Of a stretch of 7,416 nt of DNA, positions 1 to 6,820 are shown one piece after another. This stretch comes from an uncultured Bacteroidota bacterium (GTDB lineage Bacteria; Bacteroidota; Rhodothermia; Rhodothermales; UBA10348). The notes under the pieces are model-generated. The model ran no database searches. It was given only the letters and a program-made list of their open reading frames with translations, and had not been told where the DNA came from. Position numbers and translations under genes: made by a program. Position 1 is the stretch's first letter, and each line of letters starts with the position of its first letter. Location: the NCBI GenBank assembly GCA_937893205.1, contig CALBJU010000039.1, forward strand, positions 1-7,416, given 5' to 3'.

Positions 1-469
1 CGGAAAATATCCGGTTCGCACTGTCGAGGTCATGTCTGACGTGATTATCGAGGCGGAACGTGCATTCATCGAAAATGAGAGGGAAACACAGCCCTTCGGA
101 GACACTCCCTCCACTACGGAGGCGGTCTCGCGCACGGCCAGCTTTCTGGCGGCCAAGCTGAAGGCGGTGGCCATTGTGTGCCTGACCGCTTCGGGCGCGA
201 CTGCGAGATCGATCGCCCGACACCGCCCGAACGTGCCGGTCTACGCGTTCACCGATGACCGTCGGATACTGGGGCAATTGGCGCTCTCCTGGGGAACAAA
301 AGGATTTTATCTTCCTTTTCAGTCGGACACGGATAAGGGTATTACGCTCGTCCACGATGTACTAAGAGAGGAGCAGCTTGCGCAGACCGGAGAAATTGTC
401 ATTTTGACCGCCGGAATGCCGCTTCCCGCTAAAGGACGCACCAACATGGTTCACGTGAGCGTCCTTTAA
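1..469 (+). CDS. pyk: Pyruvate kinase, C-terminal part (gene truncated by the window start)
   Basis: Pyruvate kinase converts phosphoenolpyruvate and ADP to pyruvate and ATP, the last step of glycolysis, in the cytoplasm. The frame is open from base 2 (base 1 ends the previous codon), so the ATG at 32 is an internal Met and not the start; 155 residues are visible. The first residues, GKYPVRTVEVMSDV, match the conserved segment where the catalytic barrel passes into the C-terminal domain (family form: GxYPxxAVxxM). The rest is the C-terminal regulatory/tetramer domain: TASGATARSIARHRP and the following Trp-Gly correspond to the family's T-x-S-G-x-T-A-R-x-I-x-x-x-R-P block, and the end (GEIVILTAGMP, then GRTNMVHV) matches its final strands. 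The catalytic barrel lies outside the window. The gene ends with TAA at 467-469, followed by a 93-base spacer with no obvious U-tract terminator. Confidence 0.96.
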   Translation, partial: GKYPVRTVEVMSDVIIEAERAFIENERETQPFGDTPSTTEAVSRTASFLAAKLKAVAIVCLTASGATARSIARHRPNVPVYAFTDDRRILGQLALSWGTKGFYLPFQSDTDKGITLVHDVLREEQLAQTGEIVILTAGMPLPAKGRTNMVHVSVL

Positions 470-562
470 GAGACCGTATTATTACCGTTAATCAGCCAGG
501 ATTCATCGCTCAGCCAAACCGCTACGACTTAATCACCGATAACCGCGGAATCATTCGCTGAC

Positions 563-3500
563 GTGAAGACAATTCGTCCACAACAGATTCACTTCTGGTC
601 TACCCAATATGGGGTCAAGACCGGAATCGCATTCTTGCTCCTCATTCTGATCGGAAGCGGGTGCAAGGCGCCCGATATCATCGGCCGCCCATACGGCAAC
701 TTTACCGCGTACTACAACGGATTCTACAATGCGGAGCGCGTTTTTGAGAACGGCTTTAACAATCTGAACCGGACGAATCAGGAAGTTGACCGGAATCACT
801 ATCTGCCACTTTTTGTGAAGACCACCGGCGCATCGGCCTCGCGCGATTTTGAAGACGCAGTTCTGAAGAGCGCCGACCTTCTTCGAGAGCATCCAGATTC
901 CAAATGGGTTGACGATGCGTTGCTCCTGATCGGGAAAGCCTATTACTATCAGGAAAACTATGTAGGCTCTACGCAAAAATTCCGGGAAGTCATCGAGCTG
1001 GAATCCAAGTTGGAGGACGAAGGCAGATTCTGGCTGGCGCGATCCCTCATCACCAGTGGTGCGTTCGAAAGTGCACTCGACGAATTGAATGCGGCGATCA
1101 CCGGGGAGGAGCTGGACCGCAAGTGGGCCAGCCAATATCAACTGCTTCTGGCGGATCTGAATGTCCAGCAGGATAACTGGGAGGCGACCGCGACGTACCT
1201 CACCGATGCCATTCCGGATATCAAGGACAAGGACCTGGCGGCTCGAGCCCAGTTTCTGCTGGGCCAGGTGTCCGAAAAACTCGGGCGCTACGAAGACGCC
1301 GTAGCTGCATTCGAAGACGTTCGCGATTTTCGCCCGATCTATGAATTGGACTATGCCGCTCGTTTCAGCGCCATTCGGGTGGACGGCATGTACGTCGATC
1401 CAGAGGGCGCTATCGCCGAGGCGCGAAAGATGGAGCGGGACGACAAGAACTTCGACAATCTCGCCGAAATGCGATTCCTGCGGGCACGCATCATGCAGAA
1501 CGTGGGCCGGGAAGATGAGGCGTTCGACCTGTATGACGAGTTACTCACCATTCCCGAGATCGTCTCTGGCGCATCGAAGGTGAAGGGACGGGTCCACTAC
1601 GCTCTTGGTGAATTGTATCGCGACATCGACCGCAACTTCATGATGGCCGCCGCTCATTTCGATACGGCTGCGGGAAATCTTGCAGGCGCGGTCTCCGCCA
1701 GAAACAGCTCGCGGGTCGGGACTGCAGCAGGCGCGAACACCCAGTTCACACCCGAAGCCATCATCGACGCAACCGATCTGAGGGATAATTACTCCAAGTA
1801 CGCCCGCGTTTTCGGAGAGATCGCTCGCTACGACTCATTGCTCTGGCTTGGGAGCCTTCCACAGGAAGAGTACGACGCTAAAATCATGGAGCTGCGTGAG
1901 AAGGAAAAAGTGCGTCTGGAAGAGCGACGTAAAATTCTGGAAGAACGTCAGCGCGCGCAGGCATTTCGGGGCTCGGGCGGTCTCAACGATCTGAATCGCG
2001 ATCGTGGGCTCCCCGAAGGTAAAATCATTCCAACCCTTGGCGACCCCACCGGAACGGCCGGCGGCTTCCTGTTTCACAAAGACCCCATTCGAGCACAAGA
2101 AGGGAGAATTGCGTTCCAGGAAATCTGGGGGGATCGTCAACTGGCTCCCAACTGGAGGCGAAGCGCGGCGCTGAGTTCCCTCAGTTTTAATCAGGACGAG
2201 ACCTCTCTCGAAGATGCGACTGCGGCGCTGGACGCACTGAATGCGAACATCCTACCGGACATCGATGATTCTGCGGTGCCTAGAGATTCCGTGGATCAGG
2301 TGCTTATGAGAGCATCCAGGGCTATTTCCAGATATGAACTGGGCAACGTCTTATTTCTGGGGATGGTGCTGCCCGATTCCGCCATTGTGTGGTACCGAAA
2401 GGTGATCGAGGAAGACGGTGAGGAGCCAGTAGCCCAGCGTGCCCTCTACGCGTTGGCTGAAGTCCAGCAATCACTGGGCGATTTACAGGCCGCCGAGCGG
2501 CTGTACCGCGATATTCTGGCAAGATTTCCAGGTTCAGATTTTTCTGATGGAGTTCGGGAGCGCCTCGGCATTGAGATTGAAGACTCCGTCACACGCGACT
2601 CTACGGAACTTGCCGTCGAAGCATTCGATCTAGCCCTCGGATTTGGGGATGCAGACCCCATTCTTGCGATCAATGTCATGCTGGGTGTGGCTGTCGACTG
2701 GGTCGACTATGAAGAGAGCGCTCGCGCACTTTTCGTCGTGGGCGATCTTCACCTCAGAATGGCTGATGCCGACTCAGCAGCCATTTTCGCTCCGCTACCC
2801 CTCGAAATCGAACGACACCGACTATCGGTCTTGTGGCCACAAAAATTCGAAGCCTTGCCCGATCCTGAACCCCTTGTGGATGCAGGACAGCAGGATTCGC
2901 TCGCCGTTGAACCTGATTCACTCGAAATCCTGGGCGATATCGAGCAGGATGGCGCTGATAGTCTGGCGGTCGCGGCCCCAGCAGCAATTGAAGAGGCAGC
3001 GGTGATTGAAGAGCCGGAGGCAGCTGCGATTGAAGATCCGAAGGTAGCGGTGATTGAAGCGGCGGAAGCAGCAGTGATTGAAGAGCAGGAGGCGGCAGCG
3101 ATTGAAGCGGCGGCGATCGTGGATTCAACAGCTATTACAGCGGATCTGCCGGATGATCTCGAAATGGCCCCGGCTGATTCTTCACTTTCTACACCAACTT
3201 CCGCGGATGTAGAAACAGATTTACCTGGCCTGGACGATGAAGAAGAGCAAAAAGAGCCGAAGGAAGAGGATTTATATATAGAGGACATTTACTCGCGCCT
3301 GGTCGCCACTATGAGAGGCAACAAGATCGGCCTCCAGTCCAGGGCAATCCTGGACGCCATCGTGGAGCTGCGCACACCGCCCGTTGATACAACGGCGGTC
3401 GACTCGCTGGACGTTCAGCCGGTAATGGCCGACAGTCTGGTCATGCAACTGGTCGCAATAGCTGCGGCGCGAGCAGATTCGCTCGCGGCTGCCGATTCTC

Positions 3501-3997
3501 TGGCGAAAGTAACTGGCTTTCGGGAGGTCCCAAGACCACAGATGCCGAATGCAGGCGTTTCGGATTCTGAAGAAGGAGAACCAGAAAATGAATTTGAGGA
3601 GGCTTTGCCGATCAAAAATCCTTCCGCGGACGAAGGCGAGCCCCTCGAAGAAGAAGAGGAGGAAGAAGAAGGGCGCGAATCTTCGGATCTGAAGCCACTT
3701 CTGCCAACCGGCCGTCCTGATCTGGATGCGGAAGGCTTCTCGTTGATACTGGCGCAGTTTTTCGACATCCGGTCTGCCCAGCTCTCCCTGCGAGAGCTGA
3801 CAACGCAGCTCGAATCCACCGGAATCCGCCTCTATGTCATCACCAACTCTATCGGTGAACAAGTAGAATATCTTGTCGGCTGGGGAATGTTCGAGACAAA
3901 AGCGGAAGGCGACCGCGCAAGTTCAAGTTTTGATGCAATTCTACCTGTTCGGCGAACTTATCTGCACCTCTTACCTACTACTGTCCGTAGAAGGTAG
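563..3997 (+). CDS. Large TPR lipoprotein, PorW/SprE-like (T9SS / gliding), with C-terminal SPOR-like domain
   Basis: Probable outer-membrane lipoprotein related to PorW/SprE, which in Bacteroidota is needed for type IX secretion and gliding and links the periplasmic PorK/PorN ring to the translocon. The GTG at 563 is the only upstream start after the in-frame TAA at 530-532; no Shine-Dalgarno is visible. Residues 1-33 form a signal peptide (hydrophobic 21-31) and GSG-C34 is an acceptable lipobox. Residues 42-58 (RPYGNFTAYYNGFYNAE) resemble the PorW/SprE N-terminus. TPR-like helix pairs occupy about 103-372 and 590-668, with a charged, probably coiled segment at 437-468. From about 770 to 1055 the chain is mostly low complexity: seven DSL triplets (778-980), an 8-residue tandem repeat (809-854) and eight consecutive Glu (1029-1036), interrupted by an ordered-looking block at 903-938. 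Residues 1057-1130 have a SPOR-like pattern (beta strand, helix, and a second strand YLVGWGMF). The gene is certain; the PorW assignment is by pattern. A generic TPR/SPOR lipoprotein is the alternative. Confidence 0.78.
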   Translation: MKTIRPQQIHFWSTQYGVKTGIAFLLLILIGSGCKAPDIIGRPYGNFTAYYNGFYNAERVFENGFNNLNRTNQEVDRNHYLPLFVKTTGASASRDFEDAVLKSADLLREHPDSKWVDDALLLIGKAYYYQENYVGSTQKFREVIELESKLEDEGRFWLARSLITSGAFESALDELNAAITGEELDRKWASQYQLLLADLNVQQDNWEATATYLTDAIPDIKDKDLAARAQFLLGQVSEKLGRYEDAVAAFEDVRDFRPIYELDYAARFSAIRVDGMYVDPEGAIAEARKMERDDKNFDNLAEMRFLRARIMQNVGREDEAFDLYDELLTIPEIVSGASKVKGRVHYALGELYRDIDRNFMMAAAHFDTAAGNLAGAVSARNSSRVGTAAGANTQFTPEAIIDATDLRDNYSKYARVFGEIARYDSLLWLGSLPQEEYDAKIMELREKEKVRLEERRKILEERQRAQAFRGSGGLNDLNRDRGLPEGKIIPTLGDPTGTAGGFLFHKDPIRAQEGRIAFQEIWGDRQLAPNWRRSAALSSLSFNQDETSLEDATAALDALNANILPDIDDSAVPRDSVDQVLMRASRAISRYELGNVLFLGMVLPDSAIVWYRKVIEEDGEEPVAQRALYALAEVQQSLGDLQAAERLYRDILARFPGSDFSDGVRERLGIEIEDSVTRDSTELAVEAFDLALGFGDADPILAINVMLGVAVDWVDYEESARALFVVGDLHLRMADADSAAIFAPLPLEIERHRLSVLWPQKFEALPDPEPLVDAGQQDSLAVEPDSLEILGDIEQDGADSLAVAAPAAIEEAAVIEEPEAAAIEDPKVAVIEAAEAAVIEEQEAAAIEAAAIVDSTAITADLPDDLEMAPADSSLSTPTSADVETDLPGLDDEEEQKEPKEEDLYIEDIYSRLVATMRGNKIGLQSRAILDAIVELRTPPVDTTAVDSLDVQPVMADSLVMQLVAIAAARADSLAAADSLAKVTGFREVPRPQMPNAGVSDSEEGEPENEFEEALPIKNPSADEGEPLEEEEEEEEGRESSDLKPLLPTGRPDLDAEGFSLILAQFFDIRSAQLSLRELTTQLESTGIRLYVITNSIGEQVEYLVGWGMFETKAEGDRASSSFDAILPVRRTYLHLLPTTVRRR
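2987..3124 (+). repeat. In-frame 24-bp tandem repeat encoding IE-x-x-x-A-[AV]-[AV] octapeptides
   Basis: The word ATTGAAG starts at 2987, 3005, 3029, 3053, 3077 and 3101, spaced 18 and then 24, 24, 24, 24 bases, always in the lipoprotein's reading frame. The protein units are IEEAAV, IEEPEAAA, IEDPKVAV, IEAAEAAV, IEEQEAAA and IEAAAIVD (residues 809-854). Copies have diverged in sequence, so this is not a recent expansion. It sits in the linker between the TPR body and the SPOR-like domain and most likely forms an extended or weakly helical acidic spacer. Confidence 0.85.
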
Positions 3998-4038
3998 CGT
4001 TAGTACCCGCCGGGGAAGCTCGAAAAGGAACCAAAAAG

Positions 4039-4062
4039 GGGTCGCAGTGTACCGTGCGACCC
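4039..4062. terminator. Perfect 8-bp hairpin with A5 on its 5' side (terminator-like when read on the minus strand)
   Basis: GGGTCGCA (4039-4046) pairs perfectly with TGCGACCC (4055-4062) across an 8-base loop. It begins 41 bases after the lipoprotein stop codon and ends 75 bases before the ftsH start. On the + strand there is no T-run after the stem, so it is not a standard intrinsic terminator for the lipoprotein gene. The A-run at 4033-4037 becomes a T-run after the stem on the minus strand, giving terminator geometry in that direction, although no minus-strand gene is evident. It could also act as an mRNA 3'-end stabiliser or as part of the ftsH leader. Confidence 0.45.
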
Positions 4063-4102
4063 GCACTTCACCAGCGGCAAATCCTCATTACTGAAGACTG
4101 CA

Positions 4103-4124
4103 ACGAGCCTTGAAATCGGTTCGT
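4103..4124 (+). promoter_or_regulatory. Hairpin directly upstream of the ftsH start
   Basis: ACGAGCC (4103-4109) can pair with GGTTCGT (4118-4124) with one G-U pair and an 8-base loop. It ends 13 bases before the ftsH ATG, so if present in the mRNA it would lie next to the ribosome landing site. No strong Shine-Dalgarno is present; the purine-rich AAAAGAAGA between hairpin and start is the closest. Short stems occur by chance and this one is only weakly supported. Confidence 0.25.
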
Positions 4125-4137
4125 AAAAGAAGACCAG

Positions 4138-6417
4138 ATGGCCGAGAACGACAAAGAAAAACTGAAACTCGACGGTAACTCCAAGCAGGGCAGAGGACCG
4201 CGTTTGCCTGATGGGAAACCCCGATTCATGCTATGGATCTACCTGGCACTGTTTCTGGGCCTGATGACGCACATTTTGCTGCGCATGGGCGATGTAACGC
4301 CCCAGGAGGTTTCCTATTCGGCGTTTCTGGAGCAGATTGATCAGGGCTACGTGGAAGAAGTCGTCCTCGTGAATGATCGAAATGTCGAAGGGATATACAC
4401 TGTCCAGGCCGTCCAGGAAGGACGCGTCGAGGTCAAGACGGTCGAACCCAACTTTTTGACAGGTTCCAATCCGGACGATGGTCGAAGATTCGTGTCCACA
4501 AAGCCCGCCGATCACGAACTGATCCAGTTCCTGATCGACTTCAATGGACTCAGAGCTGCAGACGGACGGACCGAAGTGGCCTTCGATGCGCGCCTTGAAG
4601 AGGATTGGATGGGTGGAATTCTGACTTGGATTTTCCCGCTGGCAATCATCATCGCGCTGTGGGTATTCCTGATCAAGCGCATGAACCCGGGCTCGCAGGT
4701 TTTGAACATTGGCAAGAACAAGGCCGTGCTGTTCGATGCGATGGGCGATCAGAAACTCAGCTTCAAAGACGTGGCCGGAATGGAAGAGGCCAAAGAAGAA
4801 GTCGCCGAGGTTGTCGAATTCCTGCAGAACCCATCTAAATTTACTCGACTGGGCGGAAAGCTTCCCAAGGGTGTGCTGCTCGTCGGACCTCCCGGAACGG
4901 GTAAGACACTCCTCGCCAAAGCGGTGGCAGGAGAAGCAGGAACGCCATTCTTTTCATTATCTGGTTCGGATTTCGTTGAAATGTTTGTCGGGGTGGGTGC
5001 GGCTCGCGTCCGTGATCTGTTCCGTTCGGCGAAGGAGAAGGCTCCGTGTATCATATTCATCGATGAGATCGATGCAATCGGTCGGACACGTGGCAAGGGA
5101 ATGATGATGGGGGCAAATGATGAGCGGGAAAACACGCTCAATCAGCTGCTCGTTGAGATGGATGGCTTCAATACGGATAGCGGAGTGATCATCATGGCCG
5201 CCACCAATCGTCCGGACGTACTTGACTCAGCGCTCATGCGCCCCGGAAGATTCGACAGGCAGATCATGATCGACAAGCCGGATCGAAGGGAACGAACGGC
5301 AATATTTCGGGTGCACACGCGGGATCTCGTTCTCGATGACTATGTGAACATGGAAGTGCTTGCTGCTCAGACTCCCGGCTTCGCTGGAGCTGAAATAGCA
5401 AACGTCTGTAATGAAGCGGCGCTGCTCGCCGCCCGTGAAGACAAGGACGCCATCTACATGGACGATTTCGATAAGTCCATCGATCGCGTAATTGCGGGTC
5501 TGGAAAAGAAAAACAAGATCATTCTTCCCGAAGAAAAGAGAATCGTAGCCTACCACGAGGCGGGTCATGCGATTACTGGCTGGTACCTGAAATACACCGA
5601 TCCGGTGGTGAAGGTATCCATCATTCCGCGTGGCCTGGCAGCGCTCGGGTACGCTCAGTACCTTCCTGAAGAGCGTTATCTGTATACTCGCGAAGCGTTG
5701 ACCGATCGCATGGTCATGGCGATGGGAGGCCGTGTAGCGGAGGAGATCATCTTCGGACAGATATCCACGGGTGCTCAGAACGATCTGGAGCGTATCACTG
5801 CGATGGCCTATGCCATGGTCGTGGATTACGGAATGAGCGAACGCATTGGATACATCTCCTTCAACATTTCGGGTCGCTCCAAGGACAGTCCGGTATTCAG
5901 CAAACCGTATTCAGAGGAAACGGCTCGGATCATCGATGAGGAGGTGAGGCTGATCATCGGTGGAGTGCGCACGAAGGCCCGTGAGGTATTGGAAAAGTAC
6001 TCCAAAGAGCTGGAAGCCCTTGCCCAAGCGCTTCTGGAAAAAGAAGTACTCGGTCCGAAGGACCTGGTGGCACTGCTGGGAAAGAGGCCTCATGGCGAAT
6101 ATATCGATCTCAATCCCTCCAAGAACGGACAAAAAAAGGAGGAAGGCGCCGACAAAGAGGACGCCAGCAAGGACAATGTCGAGAATGATGGCGCCGAGAA
6201 TGATGGCGCCGAGAAGGAGGAAGCTGCGGAGAACGGCGCTGACAACGAAAGCACCGCGAAAGAAGGCACGGAGAAGGAAGCCGCTGCAGAGGAGGCCTCG
6301 AAATCGGAGTCTTCTGATGGCGATGCACCCGGGCAAGATGAAGTCGCCCTCACGAACGGCGATTCCAAAGAGGAGACCAGAGGCGCTAAGACGGGAGCAA
6401 AATCCGAGGCAGAGTAG
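4138..6417 (+). CDS. ftsH: ATP-dependent zinc metalloprotease FtsH
   Basis: FtsH is a hexameric inner-membrane AAA+ protease that extracts and degrades damaged membrane proteins and short-lived cytoplasmic regulators. Visible architecture: cytoplasmic N-terminus; TM1 about 30-48; periplasmic domain about 50-158; TM2 about 160-179; AAA+ module with Walker A GPPGTGKT (250-257, Lys256), pore-loop FVG (283-285), Walker B IIFIDEID (305-312) and second region of homology ATNRPD to RPGRFDR (355-374) with arginine fingers Arg368 and Arg371; then the zinc protease with HEAGH (473-477, catalytic Glu474) and third zinc ligand Asp549 in QNDLE. Every key residue is intact. The fold ends near 658. The last roughly 100 residues are a hydrophilic Glu/Ala/Lys/Asp/Asn tail, making 759 residues against about 640-700 for most FtsH. 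The ATG at 4138 gives a normal FtsH N-terminus. The gene lies 140 bases after the lipoprotein gene and is probably its own transcription unit. A slippery A7-G site lies in the tail (6132-6138). Confidence 0.98.
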   Translation: MAENDKEKLKLDGNSKQGRGPRLPDGKPRFMLWIYLALFLGLMTHILLRMGDVTPQEVSYSAFLEQIDQGYVEEVVLVNDRNVEGIYTVQAVQEGRVEVKTVEPNFLTGSNPDDGRRFVSTKPADHELIQFLIDFNGLRAADGRTEVAFDARLEEDWMGGILTWIFPLAIIIALWVFLIKRMNPGSQVLNIGKNKAVLFDAMGDQKLSFKDVAGMEEAKEEVAEVVEFLQNPSKFTRLGGKLPKGVLLVGPPGTGKTLLAKAVAGEAGTPFFSLSGSDFVEMFVGVGAARVRDLFRSAKEKAPCIIFIDEIDAIGRTRGKGMMMGANDERENTLNQLLVEMDGFNTDSGVIIMAATNRPDVLDSALMRPGRFDRQIMIDKPDRRERTAIFRVHTRDLVLDDYVNMEVLAAQTPGFAGAEIANVCNEAALLAAREDKDAIYMDDFDKSIDRVIAGLEKKNKIILPEEKRIVAYHEAGHAITGWYLKYTDPVVKVSIIPRGLAALGYAQYLPEERYLYTREALTDRMVMAMGGRVAEEIIFGQISTGAQNDLERITAMAYAMVVDYGMSERIGYISFNISGRSKDSPVFSKPYSEETARIIDEEVRLIIGGVRTKAREVLEKYSKELEALAQALLEKEVLGPKDLVALLGKRPHGEYIDLNPSKNGQKKEEGADKEDASKDNVENDGAENDGAEKEEAAENGADNESTAKEGTEKEAAAEEASKSESSDGDAPGQDEVALTNGDSKEETRGAKTGAKSEAE
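6132..6138 (+). other. Candidate -1 frameshift slippery heptamer A AAA AAG in the ftsH tail
   Basis: In the ftsH frame the codons CAA AAA AAG (Gln665-Lys666-Lys667) form A AAA AAG, the heptamer used for programmed -1 frameshifting in Escherichia coli dnaX. A -1 slip would add 16 mostly basic or Gln/Gly residues and stop at TGA 6186-6188, giving a product of about 683 residues without the acidic tail. GGCGCC at 6145-6150, six bases past the slippery site, can pair with an identical self-complementary GGCGCC at 6190-6195 or 6205-6210, a possible stimulatory stem. Unlike dnaX, no Shine-Dalgarno-like word sits about 10 bases upstream; AGGAGG lies at and just after the site. Functional use is inference. 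Confidence 0.3.
6181..6210 (+). repeat. Perfect 15-bp tandem duplication in the ftsH tail
   Basis: GAGAATGATGGCGCC occurs twice back to back (6181-6195 and 6196-6210), encoding ENDGA-ENDGA in the acidic tail; a degenerate version continues downstream (EKEEA, ENGAD). Identity at the DNA level suggests a recent slippage duplication, in keeping with a tail under weak length constraint. Confidence 0.85.
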
Positions 6418-6550
6418 CGCGTAAACCTTTGGATGATTGTTCGGTAGCCCACTTGTGCGCCCACTGTCAATCAACACAGAGAGCACCACTTCCGAGCGCG
6501 ATGTCAGAGCGATTTCCTGGGCGATTACCACCCGATTATATAGCATCAAT

Positions 6551-6573
6551 GGGCGCTGAAATCAGCCGTTTTT
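6551..6573 (+). terminator. Probable intrinsic terminator downstream of ftsH
   Basis: GCTG (6555-6558) and CAGC (6563-6566) form a short stem with an AAAT loop, extendable by a G-C pair (6553-6567) with a bulged C, followed one base later by TTTTT (6569-6573). A weaker outer pairing AATGGG (6548-6553) with CCCATT (6575-6580) encloses it. The short stem makes this a modest terminator. It lies about 135 bases after the ftsH stop and before the AT-rich patch ahead of rpsL, where the ftsH and str units would be expected to separate. Confidence 0.45.
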
Positions 6574-6616
6574 ACCCATTCTAGATTTATCAATATTGTT
6601 ATAGTGATATAGATCA
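6569..6616 (+). promoter_or_regulatory. AT-rich patch, candidate str-operon promoter region
   Basis: Bases 6569-6613 contain only 10 G/C out of 45, in sharp contrast to the GC-richer surroundings. The patch includes TAGATTTA (6582-6589, close to the Bacteroidota -7 consensus TAnnTTTG), TATAGT (6600-6605) and TTTACC with a 17-base spacer to TATTGT (6571-6599). None is a full match, so the exact promoter is not determined. The position, just after a likely terminator and about 200 bases before rpsL, suits a promoter with a long leader. Confidence 0.3.
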
Positions 6617-6675
6617 GTCATCCTCATTGATGTCCCGCCTGATCGACTTCCGGGCCGATTTTGCCCAAAGTGGAC

Positions 6676-6782
6676 CCCATCTCAAGCTTTCTTCACAATA
6701 CTGTGAGTGTTGCGATAAAAGGGTGCCGTATATTGTGAGGCTGAAACTATTCGGAGATGGGCGGAATTTCCACCCCGATCCG
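6676..6782 (+). promoter_or_regulatory. Potential structured mRNA leader of rpsL with alternative folds
   Basis: Fold A: CCCATCTC (6676-6683) pairs with GAGATGGG (6754-6761), enclosing CTTCACAATA (6691-6700) paired with TATTGTGAGG (6731-6740; nine Watson-Crick pairs and one G-U). Fold B: TCACA (6693-6697) pairs locally with TGTGA (6702-6706), and CGGA/GGG/GG (6752-6764) pairs with CC/CCC/TCCG (6770-6782). The two folds use the same bases and exclude each other. Ribosomal-protein operons are often controlled by such leaders, but no known class is recognised here. The rest of the 6418-6820 gap (6418-6547) shows only a spaced 7-bp direct repeat GCCCACT (6447 and 6459) and nothing else convincing. 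Confidence 0.35.
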
Positions 6783-6820
6783 TTGTCTCTGTAAATGTTC
6801 GAATTAACTCGGTAACAGAC

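Noticed and set aside
32..34. ATG at 32 as the start of a small stand-alone pyruvate-kinase-C-terminal protein
   Set aside because: The frame is open upstream to the window edge and the upstream codons encode the conserved GKYPV segment, so this is the end of a full pyk gene.
470..562. Direct repeats TTAATCA (488, 529) and CAGCCA (493, 511) and TATTAT (477) in the pyk-lipoprotein spacer
   Set aside because: Short words expected by chance; no matching -35 element, no stem and no T-run, so no promoter or terminator call is justified.
551..1141. Minus-strand frame (196 codons) opposite the lipoprotein N-terminus
   Set aside because: Overlaps the signal peptide and first TPR-like region of a well-supported gene and shows no family motif.
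2749..3288. Minus-strand Ser/Ala-rich frames opposite the lipoprotein linker
   Set aside because: Direct complement of the GAA/GCG-type repeats; low complexity on one strand makes open frames on the other.
3873..4094. Small plus-strand frame (73 codons) overlapping the lipoprotein end and running into the ftsH leader
   Set aside because: Over half lies out of frame inside the SPOR-like coding region, with no motif and no ribosome-binding signal.
5960..6424. Plus-strand +1 frame through the ftsH tail giving an Arg/Lys-rich 154-residue product
   Set aside because: Out-of-frame reading of purine-rich codons; it is not the frame reached by a -1 slip at 6132-6138, and it overlaps the intact protease domain at its start.
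5911..6549. Minus-strand open frame (212 codons) opposite the ftsH tail
   Set aside because: Opposite GAA/GAG/GCC-rich coding sequence the reverse frames stay open by composition; the hydrophobic runs are the complement of acidic codons.
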